NCBI RefSeq assembly: GCF_010685995.1
Contig: NZ_JAAGWK010000011.1
Coordinates: 1-64,000 of the forward strand
Direction: 5' to 3'
Length of the DNA: 64,000 nt
Origin: Goekera deserti
Lineage (GTDB): Bacteria > Actinomycetota > Actinomycetes > Mycobacteriales > Geodermatophilaceae
This document shows, one piece after another, positions 17,922-26,173 of the stretch (the first letter of the stretch is position 1; every line of letters begins with the position of its first letter). The notes under the pieces are model-generated. The model made no database searches. It worked only from the letters and a program-made list of their open reading frames with translations, and had not been told where the DNA came from. The position numbers were made by a program, and so were the translations under genes.

Positions 17922-19352
17922 GTGACCGTGTCGACGAGTGGGTCGACCAGCGCGTCGACGAGTGGGGCGACGACCGGTTTCTGCCGGATCACCGTGGCCA
18001 CGGCGCAGACCCGGGCCGACCTGTCGGTGCCCTCGGTGGTCCCGGTGGTGGCGGTGATGCCCACCGTGCTGCGCTTCGTCGGCCAGCCGCTGGACCGCAG
18101 CGGCACCGCCGGCGCCCCGCACGGCGGCTGGGGGCTGCGCGACCTGGACGGCCGGGCGCTCGACCTGTCGCAGAGCCTGGCCGGCAACGGCGTGCGCGAC
18201 GGCGACGTGCTCGTGCTCGGCCCCCGGACCGACCCGGTGGACGAGCCGCTGTTCGACGACGTGGTGGAGCTGGTCGGCGCCGACGGCGTGCGCGAGCGCT
18301 GGTCGGTCGCCGACCGGCGCGCGGCCGCCGGTGCCGCCTGCGTGGCCGCGGTGCTGCTCGCCCTGGCCGTGCTGGCCACCGGCCCGCGGCACGGGGTGGT
18401 CGAGGCCGCGGCGACCGTGACCGCCGGGGTCCTGCTGCTGCTGGGCGGCGGCGCGCTGGCCCGGGCCGCCGGGGACGTCGCGGCCGGGGTGCTCGCCGCC
18501 GGCCTGGCGGTGCCCGCCGTCGGGGTGGGCGCGGCGCTGGTGCCGGACGAGCCGTGGGGCGCGAACCGGGTGCTCGTCGGGCTGGCCGCCGCGCTGGTGG
18601 TCGCCGTCGTCGTGCCCGGGGTGGTGGGCGGCGGCGAGCCGGTGGCCGCCGGGTGGGGCCTGGGCCTGCTGCTGGCCGGGATGTCGCTGACCGTGGGCGT
18701 GCTGCTGGACGCCGGCGCGGTCCAGGCCGCGGCGATCGCGGCCCCGCTCGGCCTGGCGGTGACCACGCTGCTGCCGGTGGCCTCGCTGCGGCTGGCCGGG
18801 GTGCAGCGGCCGCGGCTGGCCACCAGTCCCACCGAGCTGCGCGGACTGGACGCCGCCGTCGACGTGGAGCGCACCCGGCACCGGGTGCGCACCGCGCGGG
18901 CGCTGCTGGTCGGGTCGTCGGCAGGCGCGCTCACCGTCACCGTCGTCGGGGTGGGCGTGCTCGCCGCCGACCCGTCGGCCTGGTCGCTGGGCCTGGTCGC
19001 CGCGCTGCTGGTGGCCCTGGTGCTGCGCGCCCGGCTGTACTCCTCGCGCGCCGCCGTCGGGGTGACCGTGCTCGCGGCGCTCGCCGCCGTCGTCGTGGCT
19101 GCCGGCAGTGCCCTGCTGAGCTGGGGTGCGGGCCAGGCCGGGAGCACCGCCGGGCTGGGGGTGCTGCTGCCGGCGCTGCTGCTGCTGGGCCTGCTCGGGC
19201 TGGTCGTGGGCACGTCGGCCGGGCGCACCGGCGGCACGCCGCGCGGTGGGCGGCTGCTGGACCTGCTGGAGTTCCTCGTGCTGCTGGCACTGCCCCCGCT
19301 GGTGCTCGGCGTGTGGGACGTCTACCGCACGCTGTTCCACCTGGGCTCGTGA
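17922..19352 (+). CDS. eccD: type VII secretion integral membrane protein EccD
   Basis: A 476-aa protein with an N-terminal ubiquitin-like domain (about residues 20-110, ending DGDVLVLGPR) followed by about eleven transmembrane helices, the standard EccD plan. EccD forms the membrane shell of the ESX channel. GTG start at 17922 with gaggag upstream. The first 18 residues are a Ser/Thr/Gly repeat (TSGSTSASTSG), unusual but harmless. Its stop overlaps the GTG of mycP. Confidence 0.92.
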   Translation: MTVSTSGSTSASTSGATTGFCRITVATAQTRADLSVPSVVPVVAVMPTVLRFVGQPLDRSGTAGAPHGGWGLRDLDGRALDLSQSLAGNGVRDGDVLVLGPRTDPVDEPLFDDVVELVGADGVRERWSVADRRAAAGAACVAAVLLALAVLATGPRHGVVEAAATVTAGVLLLLGGGALARAAGDVAAGVLAAGLAVPAVGVGAALVPDEPWGANRVLVGLAAALVVAVVVPGVVGGGEPVAAGWGLGLLLAGMSLTVGVLLDAGAVQAAAIAAPLGLAVTTLLPVASLRLAGVQRPRLATSPTELRGLDAAVDVERTRHRVRTARALLVGSSAGALTVTVVGVGVLAADPSAWSLGLVAALLVALVLRARLYSSRAAVGVTVLAALAAVVVAAGSALLSWGAGQAGSTAGLGVLLPALLLLGLLGLVVGTSAGRTGGTPRGGRLLDLLEFLVLLALPPLVLGVWDVYRTLFHLGS

Positions 19353-20689
19353 GGGGCCGGACCGGGCTGCTGGTCCTGGTGACCCTGCTGCTCGGCGTGC
19401 TGCAGGTGCCCGGGGCGGCACCGGCCCGGGCCGCGTGCGACCGGCCGCCGCTGCCGGGGGTGCCGCTGCCGGCCACCGCGCCCCGGGACCCGCTGGTCGA
19501 CCGGCTGGGTCTGGACCGGGCCTGGCAGCTGACCCGCGGCGCCGGGGTGACCGTCGCCGTGGTGGACACCGGCGTCGACCCGGCCAGCCCGAAGCTCGCC
19601 GGGGCGGTGCAGACCGGGACCGCGCTGAGCCCGGTGCCCACCCCGGAGGTCTACGCGATCACCCCGGGTGGGCAGGAGGACTGCGACGGCCACGGCACCC
19701 AGGTGGCCGCGATCGTGGCCGGGCGCACCGCCGCCGGCGACGACCGGGTCTCCGGGGTCGCCCCCGATGCGGCCGTCTACCCGGTGTCGATCACCGGCGA
19801 GATCGGCAACGCCCCGTCCGCGCTGGTCGGCGCGGCCATCCGGGACGCCGCCGACCACGCCTCGGTGGTCAACCTGTCCTTCGCCCGCCCGGTGGACGAC
19901 CCGGACGTGCGCGCCGCGGTGGAGTACGCGCTGGCCCGCGACGTCGTGGTGGTGGCCGCGGCGGGCAACGAGGACGCGGCGCAGGACGCCGGCCGGACGT
20001 GGTACCCCGCGGCCTACCCGGGGGTGCTCGCGGTGGCTGCGGTGGGCGCGGACGGGCTCAGCCTGACCACCACCCGCGGCGACTGGATCTCGGTGGGCGC
20101 ACCCGGTGCCTCGCTGACCACGGTGGACCGCGGCGGGGTCGGCTTCGTGGCCGTGACCGGCACCAGCTTCGCCGCGGCCGTCGTCTCCGGGCAGGCAGCG
20201 CTGATCCGCTCGCTGGACCCGGCGCTGCCGGCCGCGGAGGTGGTGCGGCGGGTGCAGCAGACCGCGGTCGCCCCCGGTGACGCCGACCCCTCCGGCCGGG
20301 ACACCTCGGTCGGGCACGGCGTGGTCGACCCGTTCGCCTCGCTGTCCGCCGTGCTGCCGGCCGGGCCGGCCGCGGCCGCCGGGCCGGTGGTGGTCGGCCG
20401 GGTGGCGGTGCCGGACGTGGACGCCGCCGACCCCGCCGCGGCCCGGGCCCGCGCGGCGCTGGGCTGGGCGTCGCTGCTGGCGCTGGCCGCCGTGGTCGCG
20501 CTCGTCGCCGGGGTGGCCCTGCGCGCCGGGCGGCGCCGTGGCTGGCGGCCCGGCCCCGCACCGGCCACCCCCCGGGGCGCCCGGCACGCGGTCGTCCCGG
20601 TCACCGCCGACGGGCTGGGCTCGGACTCCGACGCGGTGATGGTCGGTGCCAACCGGGCCCAGCTGGTGGAGGCCCCCGAGCGCAGCTGA
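19349..20689 (+). CDS. mycP: type VII secretion mycosin (subtilisin-like protease) MycP
   Basis: A 446-aa membrane-anchored subtilase. An N-terminal signal segment (LLVLVTLLLGVLQVPGAAPA) precedes the catalytic domain with D73 (VAVVDTGVD), H115 (DCDGHGTQV) and S273 (TGTSFAAAV). A C-terminal membrane helix around residues 375-395 anchors it, as in mycosins, and a short cytoplasmic tail follows. Mycosins stabilise and regulate the ESX complex. GTG at 19349 overlaps the eccD stop, so the two are co-translated. The stop lies only 5 bases from that of the convergent eccB. Confidence 0.92.
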   Translation: MRGRTGLLVLVTLLLGVLQVPGAAPARAACDRPPLPGVPLPATAPRDPLVDRLGLDRAWQLTRGAGVTVAVVDTGVDPASPKLAGAVQTGTALSPVPTPEVYAITPGGQEDCDGHGTQVAAIVAGRTAAGDDRVSGVAPDAAVYPVSITGEIGNAPSALVGAAIRDAADHASVVNLSFARPVDDPDVRAAVEYALARDVVVVAAAGNEDAAQDAGRTWYPAAYPGVLAVAAVGADGLSLTTTRGDWISVGAPGASLTTVDRGGVGFVAVTGTSFAAAVVSGQAALIRSLDPALPAAEVVRRVQQTAVAPGDADPSGRDTSVGHGVVDPFASLSAVLPAGPAAAAGPVVVGRVAVPDVDAADPAAARARAALGWASLLALAAVVALVAGVALRAGRRRGWRPGPAPATPRGARHAVVPVTADGLGSDSDAVMVGANRAQLVEAPERS

Positions 20690-20694
20690 GCGGC

Positions 20695-22143
20695 TCAGCC
20701 GCCCGGCGACGGCGCCGCCGCGCCTCCGGGCACCACCGTGACCGGCCCACCGCCGTACTCCTGTGCCGCGGCCTGCGCCGACAGCGACGGCCCGGCCGGC
20801 ACCAGCTCCAGGAAGGCGTCCGGGACGTCGACCGCTGCCGCCGGGTCGTAGCCCAGCCGGGAGACCGCGTCGGCGTCGGCGACCGGGAACTGCAGGCCGC
20901 CGTCGAGCACCAGCCGGTAGGAGCCGTCCCCGCCCGACGTCGTCGTGGCCCGCACCAGCGTGCCGCTGCCGGACCGGACGACGACCGTGGTGGCCACGGT
21001 CGGCAGCGTGCCCGCCGAGGGGCGCACCGGGCTCAGCCCGGAGGGCACGTCGGCGTCGGCGGGGGTGCGCACGGTGACCGCCCAGGCGGCGCCGTCGACC
21101 GGCGCCCGGCCGGGATCGTGGCCCAGGCACAGCGGCGCCCCCGGGGCGACCGCGGTGAGCCCGAGCAGCCGGCGCGGCCAGCCCACCGGCACCGGCGGGC
21201 GCAGGTCGGCGGGCAGCCCGGAGAGCACGTCCGGGGTGACCGGCACCGTGCGGGCGGCCTGTCCGGCCAGCAGCACCGCCGCGAACGGGTCGACCGGGGC
21301 CAGCCCGGTGCCGAGCACCACGTAGCTGGTCCCGGGCCGGCTGGTGGTCGCCGTGCTGACCAGGTCGCCGACGGTGGCGGTGAACGGCAGCGGCACGGTG
21401 GGCAGGCCGCCGGCACCGGGCACCGCGGGCACCGCCAGCGGCGGCCCGGCGGGGAGCAGGTCCAGCACCTGCGGCTCCACCTCGGTGGGCACGACCCGGT
21501 CCAGGCCCAGCAGCGCCCGGGCCTGCGGGGTGGCCTCGTACCGCTGGCCGCCGGCGACCAGGAACGACCGGGCCGCTGGGTCCCCGCGCACGGTCAGCAC
21601 CACCGCCTGGTCGGCCGGCAGCACGGCGGCGGCGGGCAGCCGGCCGCCGACGGCGACCTGCACCTCGGCCCGGGCGTCCCGGGCGCGCGGCGCCACCGAG
21701 CAGACGTCCCAGGCCGCGGTGTGCAGGTCCTCCGCCGCCGGCAGCGCGTCCGGTGCGCCGGGGATGCCCACCGGCAGGCCGCGGTCCACGCCGGACAGCG
21801 CCGAGGGCGACACCGTCGTCACGCCCGCGCCGCCGAGCAGCTTGGCCGAGGCCAGGTTCAGGGCGGGGTGCAGCACGCCGTCCACCACCACGTACCGGTC
21901 GCCGGTCCCGGAGACGAGCACGGTGCCCGAGTCCGGCAGCGAGGTCTCCCCGTTGCCGGTGAGCAGGCCGACCACCCCGCTGACGGCCAGGGCGAGCACC
22001 CCCACCACGACGCCGCCGACCAGCGCCCGGTTGAGCCGGCGGCGGGGGTCGACCGGGCCGGGCTCCTCGCCCTGCAGCAGTGCCATCGCCTGCCGGCGGA
22101 CCTCGTGGGCGTAGGAGTCGACCTGCTCGCGCGGGGTGGGCAC
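20695..22143 (-). CDS. eccB: type VII secretion protein EccB
   Basis: A 482-aa protein with a short cytoplasmic N-terminus (REQVDSYAHEVRRQAMALL), one transmembrane helix at about residues 40-62 and a large extracytoplasmic domain with repeated beta-alpha modules, the EccB plan. EccB extends into the periplasmic space and stabilises the EccCDE core. GTG at 22143 has an excellent gaggagga site. It stands alone on the minus strand, divergent from eccE and convergent with mycP, with no room for an intervening terminator at the latter junction. Confidence 0.92.
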   Translation of the reverse strand: MPTPREQVDSYAHEVRRQAMALLQGEEPGPVDPRRRLNRALVGGVVVGVLALAVSGVVGLLTGNGETSLPDSGTVLVSGTGDRYVVVDGVLHPALNLASAKLLGGAGVTTVSPSALSGVDRGLPVGIPGAPDALPAAEDLHTAAWDVCSVAPRARDARAEVQVAVGGRLPAAAVLPADQAVVLTVRGDPAARSFLVAGGQRYEATPQARALLGLDRVVPTEVEPQVLDLLPAGPPLAVPAVPGAGGLPTVPLPFTATVGDLVSTATTSRPGTSYVVLGTGLAPVDPFAAVLLAGQAARTVPVTPDVLSGLPADLRPPVPVGWPRRLLGLTAVAPGAPLCLGHDPGRAPVDGAAWAVTVRTPADADVPSGLSPVRPSAGTLPTVATTVVVRSGSGTLVRATTTSGGDGSYRLVLDGGLQFPVADADAVSRLGYDPAAAVDVPDAFLELVPAGPSLSAQAAAQEYGGGPVTVVPGGAAAPSPGG

Positions 22144-22350
22144 GGGTCCTCCTCGCGCGGGTCGGGCCGTCCGCCGGTCGGCGTGCGGGCAGGCCGGACG
22201 GCGGCCCGGCGCGCGGGCCGACGCGCTCGGCCGGGCAGCACGATCCTGACCGATCCCGGCCCTAGCATGGGGACCCACGCCGTCCCGCCGTCCGATCCCC
22301 GTCCGCCCTCTCGGCCCTGCCGGGGCCGTCCTGCCCTGGAGGGCCGCACC
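22144..22350. promoter_or_regulatory. divergent promoter region eccB / eccE
   Basis: A 207-base gap between divergent eccB and eccE. On the plus strand an in-frame ATG at 22267 could extend EccE by 28 residues, but the GTG at 22351 with ggaggg is better. I see no convincing palindrome. The region presumably carries promoters for both outer transcription units of the ESX locus. Confidence 0.35.
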
Positions 22351-23475
22351 GTGGTCGACGCCCCGCCCCGCACCGCTGCCCGACCCGGCAGTGCCGTCCT
22401 GCCCCGGCGGGTGCCGCGGCCGGTCGGGCGCGGGCGGCGGGTGCTGGTGGCGGTGCTGCTGGTGGAGGGCCTGGCCGCGGTCGCCGCGCTGGGCGTGGCC
22501 GGCCCGCGCCGGGCCGGCGTCGTCGCCGGGGTGGCCGGCGTGCTGGTCGTGCTGGCGGGCCTGGTGTCGCTGCGCTGGCGGCGCGCCGCGACCGGGCAGC
22601 ACGAGCAGTTCGCCGCCGGCCCGGACGGCGCCGCCACCGACCGGGACGACGCCCACCGGCTGCCGTGGGGCCTGGCCGTCAGCGACGTGGTCAGCCGGAC
22701 CAGCGGGCCGATCGGGGTGCTCGCCGACGCGCAGGGCATCGCGGCGACGCTGGAGGTCGACGTCGGCGCGGACCCGTCGGCGTCGCTGCGGCTGCCGCTG
22801 GGCCGGGTCGCCGCGCTGGCCGCCGCCGACCCCGCGGCACTCTGCTCGGTGCAGGTGCGGCTCACCTCCGGCACGCCCGGCGGCGCCGCCGGGCGCACCG
22901 GGTCCCCGGCGGCGGCGATCTGGCGCGACCTGGGTGCCGGCGCGGTGGTGCGCACCGCGCACGTGGTGCTGCGGCTGGAGCCGCTGCGCGCGCCGGCCGT
23001 CGTCGCCGCGCACGGCGGGGGCGCGGCGGGGGCGGAGGCCGCGCTGGCCGCCGCCGTCGACCGGGTGTCGGCCGCGCTGCGCGCCGACGGGCTGCGCAAC
23101 CGGCCACTGGACGGCGACGCGCTGACCACCCTGGTGCGGCAGATGGCCGTCCCGGCCGGCCGCGCCGGGCACGTCGACGTCGACCCGGACGAGGCCGCGG
23201 AGGTCGCCGGCCTGTTCGCCACCGCGACGTGCACGTGGGCGGTGCTGTCGGTGGCGGTCGACGTGCAGGACCCGCGCGGCTGGACCGTGCGCGGGGCGGG
23301 CTGGCTCAGCGGCCACGACGAGGCCGCCACCGCCGCGGCGGTGGCGGAGCTGGCCGGGCACCGGGCGGTGCGGGAGCTGCCCGCCGCCGGCACCGCTGCC
23401 GCGGTCGCGCTGACGCTGCCCCTGGGCGGGGGCCCGCTGGACCTGCTGCCGCTGCTGACCACGGTGCAGCCGTGA
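22351..23475 (+). CDS. eccE: type VII secretion protein EccE
   Basis: A 374-aa protein with two N-terminal membrane helices (about residues 30-75) followed by a cytoplasmic domain with SDVVSRTSGPIGVLADAQG and TWAVLSVAVDVQDPRGWTVR, consistent with EccE. EccE is the peripheral component of the ESX core and is absent from ESX-4-type systems, so its presence suggests a more complete system. GTG at 22351 with a ggaggg site. The stop overlaps the start of the next gene (GTGA). Confidence 0.85.
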   Translation: MVDAPPRTAARPGSAVLPRRVPRPVGRGRRVLVAVLLVEGLAAVAALGVAGPRRAGVVAGVAGVLVVLAGLVSLRWRRAATGQHEQFAAGPDGAATDRDDAHRLPWGLAVSDVVSRTSGPIGVLADAQGIAATLEVDVGADPSASLRLPLGRVAALAAADPAALCSVQVRLTSGTPGGAAGRTGSPAAAIWRDLGAGAVVRTAHVVLRLEPLRAPAVVAAHGGGAAGAEAALAAAVDRVSAALRADGLRNRPLDGDALTTLVRQMAVPAGRAGHVDVDPDEAAEVAGLFATATCTWAVLSVAVDVQDPRGWTVRGAGWLSGHDEAATAAAVAELAGHRAVRELPAAGTAAAVALTLPLGGGPLDLLPLLTTVQP

Positions 23476-24104
23476 GTGGGCCGGGCGCCCGGCGGGTGGT
23501 GCCGTCGTCGCTGGAGTCGAGCTTCGGGCTGGAGGCGCCGGGCATCCCGATCGGGGACCGGCCGGACGGCCGGCCGCTGCGGCTGCCGCTGCTGGCCGAC
23601 GAGCAGGTGCGGGTGGCGGTGCTGGACCTGCCGGAGCTGCTGCGGCTGATGGCGCTGCGGCTGCTCGGCGCGGGCTGCGAGCTGACCGTGGTCACCGCCG
23701 ACCCCCGGTCCTGGGCCGGTGTGCAGCGGGCCGGCGGCAACCCGCCGGTGCTGGTGACGCCGGGGCTGACCCGCTGGCCGCTGGAGGGGTCGGTGGCGCC
23801 CCGGGCGCTGGTGGTGGACATGCCGGAGCCGCCGCGGCCGGAGTTCGCCCGGCACCGCTGGACCACCGTCGTGCACGGCGCCACCCGGGCGTCGCTGCGC
23901 TCCCCGTGGTGGCTGGGCGCGCAGGTGCTGCTGGCCCGGCCTGGGTCGGGGCGGACGGTGGCGGCGCTGTCCCCGAGCACGGACGCGGCGTCGGTGCGCG
24001 AGATCGACCTGCTCTCCCCGCCGGACTTCGCCGCGGTGGTGCGCGGCCGGCTGCACGTGGCCCGGTGGGCGCCGACCGCGCGGGAGACCGCCGCGCTGGG
24101 CTGA
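23472..24104 (+). CDS. unrecognised protein coupled to eccE
   Basis: A 210-aa soluble protein with no membrane helix or signal peptide. GTG at 23472 overlaps the eccE stop, which argues for a role in the ESX system. Alternating hydrophobic strands and helices (VRVAVLDLPEL, CELTVVTADPRSW, PRALVVDMPEP, WTTVVHGATRA) suggest a Rossmann-like or FHA-unrelated alpha/beta fold; I cannot assign it. It is neither EccA (no AAA motif) nor clearly EspG. Possible roles are chaperone or regulator. Confidence 0.7.
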   Translation: MSGPGARRVVPSSLESSFGLEAPGIPIGDRPDGRPLRLPLLADEQVRVAVLDLPELLRLMALRLLGAGCELTVVTADPRSWAGVQRAGGNPPVLVTPGLTRWPLEGSVAPRALVVDMPEPPRPEFARHRWTTVVHGATRASLRSPWWLGAQVLLARPGSGRTVAALSPSTDAASVREIDLLSPPDFAAVVRGRLHVARWAPTARETAALG

Positions 24105-24298
24105 CGGTGCCGGCCCACGGTCCCGCCTCCTGCTGGTCCACGAGGGTCCGGCAGACCGGCGAGGGGCGCACGCCGACACCGTGACCTGGTCCGCGGCCCG
24201 GGCACCTGCCTCGGCTACCGTCCAGCAGGCCGTCGACCAGCGCACGAGGACACCCTCCGTCCGCTGCGCGCCCACGTGCGACGAACCGAGGGGGGCGC

Positions 24299-25468
24299 AT
24301 GTCGACCACCAGCGTGGCCGGCGCGGTCACCGCCCTGGTCGGCTTCCTGAGCTCCTTCGCCGTCGTGCTGACCGGTCTGCGCGCGGTCGGCGCGAGCGAC
24401 GCGCAGGCCGCCTCCGGGCTGCTGGTCCTGTCGCTCACCATGGGCGCCGGCACGGTGTTCCTGGCCCAGCGCACCCGGATGCCGATCACCCTGGCCTGGT
24501 CCACGCCGGGTGCGGCGCTGCTGGCCACCGCGGGCACGCCGTCGTGGCCGGCGGCGGTCGGGGCGTTCGTCGTCGTCGGGGTGCTGGTGCTGGTGACCGC
24601 CGCCTGGCCGCGGCTGGGCACGCTGATCGCCGCCATCCCCACACCGCTGGCGCAGGCCATGCTCGCCGGGGTGCTGGTGCCGCTGTGCCTGGCGCCGGTG
24701 ACCGGGGCGCTGGCACGCCCGGAGCTGGTGGTGCCGGTCATCGTGGTGTGGGCGGTGCTCGACCGGCTCGCTCCCCGGTGGGCCGTGCCGGCGGCGTTCC
24801 TGGTGACGTTGGGCATCGTCGGCGTGCTGGCCGCCCGGGACGGCGGCCTGTCCCCCGCCGACGTCGTCCCGCGCCTGGAGTGGACGACGCCGGAGCTCGG
24901 CGTGGCCGCGCTCGTCGGTGTGGCGGTGCCGCTGTTCGTGGTCACGATGGCGTCGCAGAACGTGCCGGGCGTCGCCGTGCTCGCCTCGTTCGGCTACCGG
25001 GTGCCGTGGCGCTCGGCGATGACCGTGACCGGCGTGGGCACCCTGCTCGGCGCCCCGTTCGGTGGTCACGCGATCAACCTGGCGGCGATCAGCGCCGCCC
25101 TGTCCGCCGGTCCCCAGGCCGGCCCGGACACCACCGCGCGCTACCGGGCGGCCCGCACCGCGGGGCTCTGCCACGTGGGGCTGGCACTGGTGTCCGCCGC
25201 GGTGGCGGCGCTGGTGGTCAGCGCACCGGCGGGTCTGGTCGAGGCCGCGGCCGGGCTCGCCCTGGTGCCGGTGCTCGCCGCCTCCGTCGCGGCCGCCTTC
25301 GGTGCGGCCGGGTCGCGGGTGCCGGTCGCCGCCACGTTCCTGGTCGCCGTCAGCGGCACGTCGATCGCCGGGATCGGCCCCGCCTTCTGGGCACTGGTCG
25401 TCGGGCTCGCGCTCTGGCCCTGGCGGCGCCCGCTCCCCGCGGGCGACCTCGCCCCCGCGTCACCGTAG
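24299..25468 (+). CDS. BenE-type benzoate/H+ symporter family protein
   Basis: A 389-aa integral membrane protein with about 12 helices. It shows ITLAWSTPGAALLA, IPTPLAQAMLAGVL, FVVTMASQNVPGVAVL and GAPFGGHAINLAAISAAL, all family signatures. BenE proteins import benzoate or related aromatic acids. ATG at 24299. No benzoate catabolic genes are nearby, so the substrate is uncertain. Its TAG stop lies inside the first arm of a palindromic repeat. Confidence 0.88.
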   Translation: MSTTSVAGAVTALVGFLSSFAVVLTGLRAVGASDAQAASGLLVLSLTMGAGTVFLAQRTRMPITLAWSTPGAALLATAGTPSWPAAVGAFVVVGVLVLVTAAWPRLGTLIAAIPTPLAQAMLAGVLVPLCLAPVTGALARPELVVPVIVVWAVLDRLAPRWAVPAAFLVTLGIVGVLAARDGGLSPADVVPRLEWTTPELGVAALVGVAVPLFVVTMASQNVPGVAVLASFGYRVPWRSAMTVTGVGTLLGAPFGGHAINLAAISAALSAGPQAGPDTTARYRAARTAGLCHVGLALVSAAVAALVVSAPAGLVEAAAGLALVPVLAASVAAAFGAAGSRVPVAATFLVAVSGTSIAGIGPAFWALVVGLALWPWRRPLPAGDLAPASP

Positions 25469-25495
25469 GAACGGCAGGACGGGCCGCCGGTGACC
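25458..25495. repeat. dispersed palindromic element, copy A
   Basis: Two 15-base arms (25458-25472 and 25481-25495) around an 8-base loop ggcaggac. Complementarity is strongest in gtcaccg/cggtgac. Copies at 26077 and 29487 share arms, loop length and the GGTGACC end. It overlaps the stop codon of the BenE gene, so it may act as its terminator. Confidence 0.55.
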
Positions 25496-25554
25496 CTGCT
25501 GTGCCGGCCGCGCGCCGCACGGGCCGGCGCCGGGTGAGGAGGCATCGTGGTCAC

Positions 25555-26088
25555 GTGCTGATCCGCCCCGCCCTGGTCGAGGACGCCGCCGGGATCGCCG
25601 GCGTGCACGTGGCCGGCTGGCGGGCCGGCTACCGGGGGCTGTTGCCCGACGCGCTGCTCGCCGGGCTCGACGTCGACCGGTACCGCGCCGGCTGGACCCG
25701 CCTGCTCAGTGCCCCCGACCCGCGCAGCACCACGCTGGTCGCCGAGCGGGACGGCGTCGTCGGGTTCGTCCAGACCACCCCCGCCCGGGACGACGACGCC
25801 GACCCCGCGACCACCGCGGAGCTGACCACCCTCTACGTGCACCCCGACGCCTGGGGCACCGGCGCCGGCCGTGCGCTGACCACCGCGGTGCTCACCGCGG
25901 CCGCCACGCAGGGCTTCACCGACGTGACGCTGTGGGTGCTGCACGACAACGGGCGGGCCCGCCGCTTCTACGAGACCGGCGGGTGGGTGCCGGACGGGCG
26001 CACGAAACACGACACGCAGGGCGGCGCGGTCCTGTCGGAGGTGCGCTACCGCCGAGCGCTCACCGTCGGCACGCCCGGGTCGCCGTAG
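25555..26088 (+). CDS. GNAT family N-acetyltransferase
   Basis: A 177-aa acetyl-CoA-dependent acetyltransferase. The fold shows the first strand LIRPALVEDAAGIAGVH, the acetyl-CoA pyrophosphate loop in LYVHPDAWGTGAGRAL and the C-terminal LWVLHDNGRARRFYETGGW typical of the phosphinothricin/ribosomal-type subgroup. GTG at 25555 is chosen. A strong gaggagg site sits 12 bases upstream, closer to another GTG at 25547 that reads only four codons (VVTC) before a stop overlapping this region, so initiation may be unusual. Substrate unknown. Confidence 0.87.
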   Translation: MLIRPALVEDAAGIAGVHVAGWRAGYRGLLPDALLAGLDVDRYRAGWTRLLSAPDPRSTTLVAERDGVVGFVQTTPARDDDADPATTAELTTLYVHPDAWGTGAGRALTTAVLTAAATQGFTDVTLWVLHDNGRARRFYETGGWVPDGRTKHDTQGGAVLSEVRYRRALTVGTPGSP

Positions 26089-26116
26089 GCACGGCCGGAC
26101 GTGCCGACGGTGACCC
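26061..26116. repeat. dispersed palindromic element, copy B, with an extra half-arm
   Basis: Arms 26077-26092 and 26101-26116 (16 bases, 14 complementary) flank the 8-base loop ggccggac. An additional copy of the arm, caccgtcggcac at 26061-26072, lies just before and is perfectly complementary to gtgccgacggtg at 26101-26112, so two alternative hairpins can form. It overlaps the GNAT stop and separates convergent genes. Confidence 0.6.
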
Positions 26117-26173
26117 CTCGGTGCCTGCGGCCACCGCCCGACCCGGGCACCGACCCGCCGCATCCCGGTCGGC

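Noticed and set aside
13779-19421. Extended minus-strand frame of 1,880 codons covering eccC and beyond
   Set aside because: The part upstream of 17777 is antisense to eccD and not protein-like; EccC proteins normally start at the RRPPR segment.
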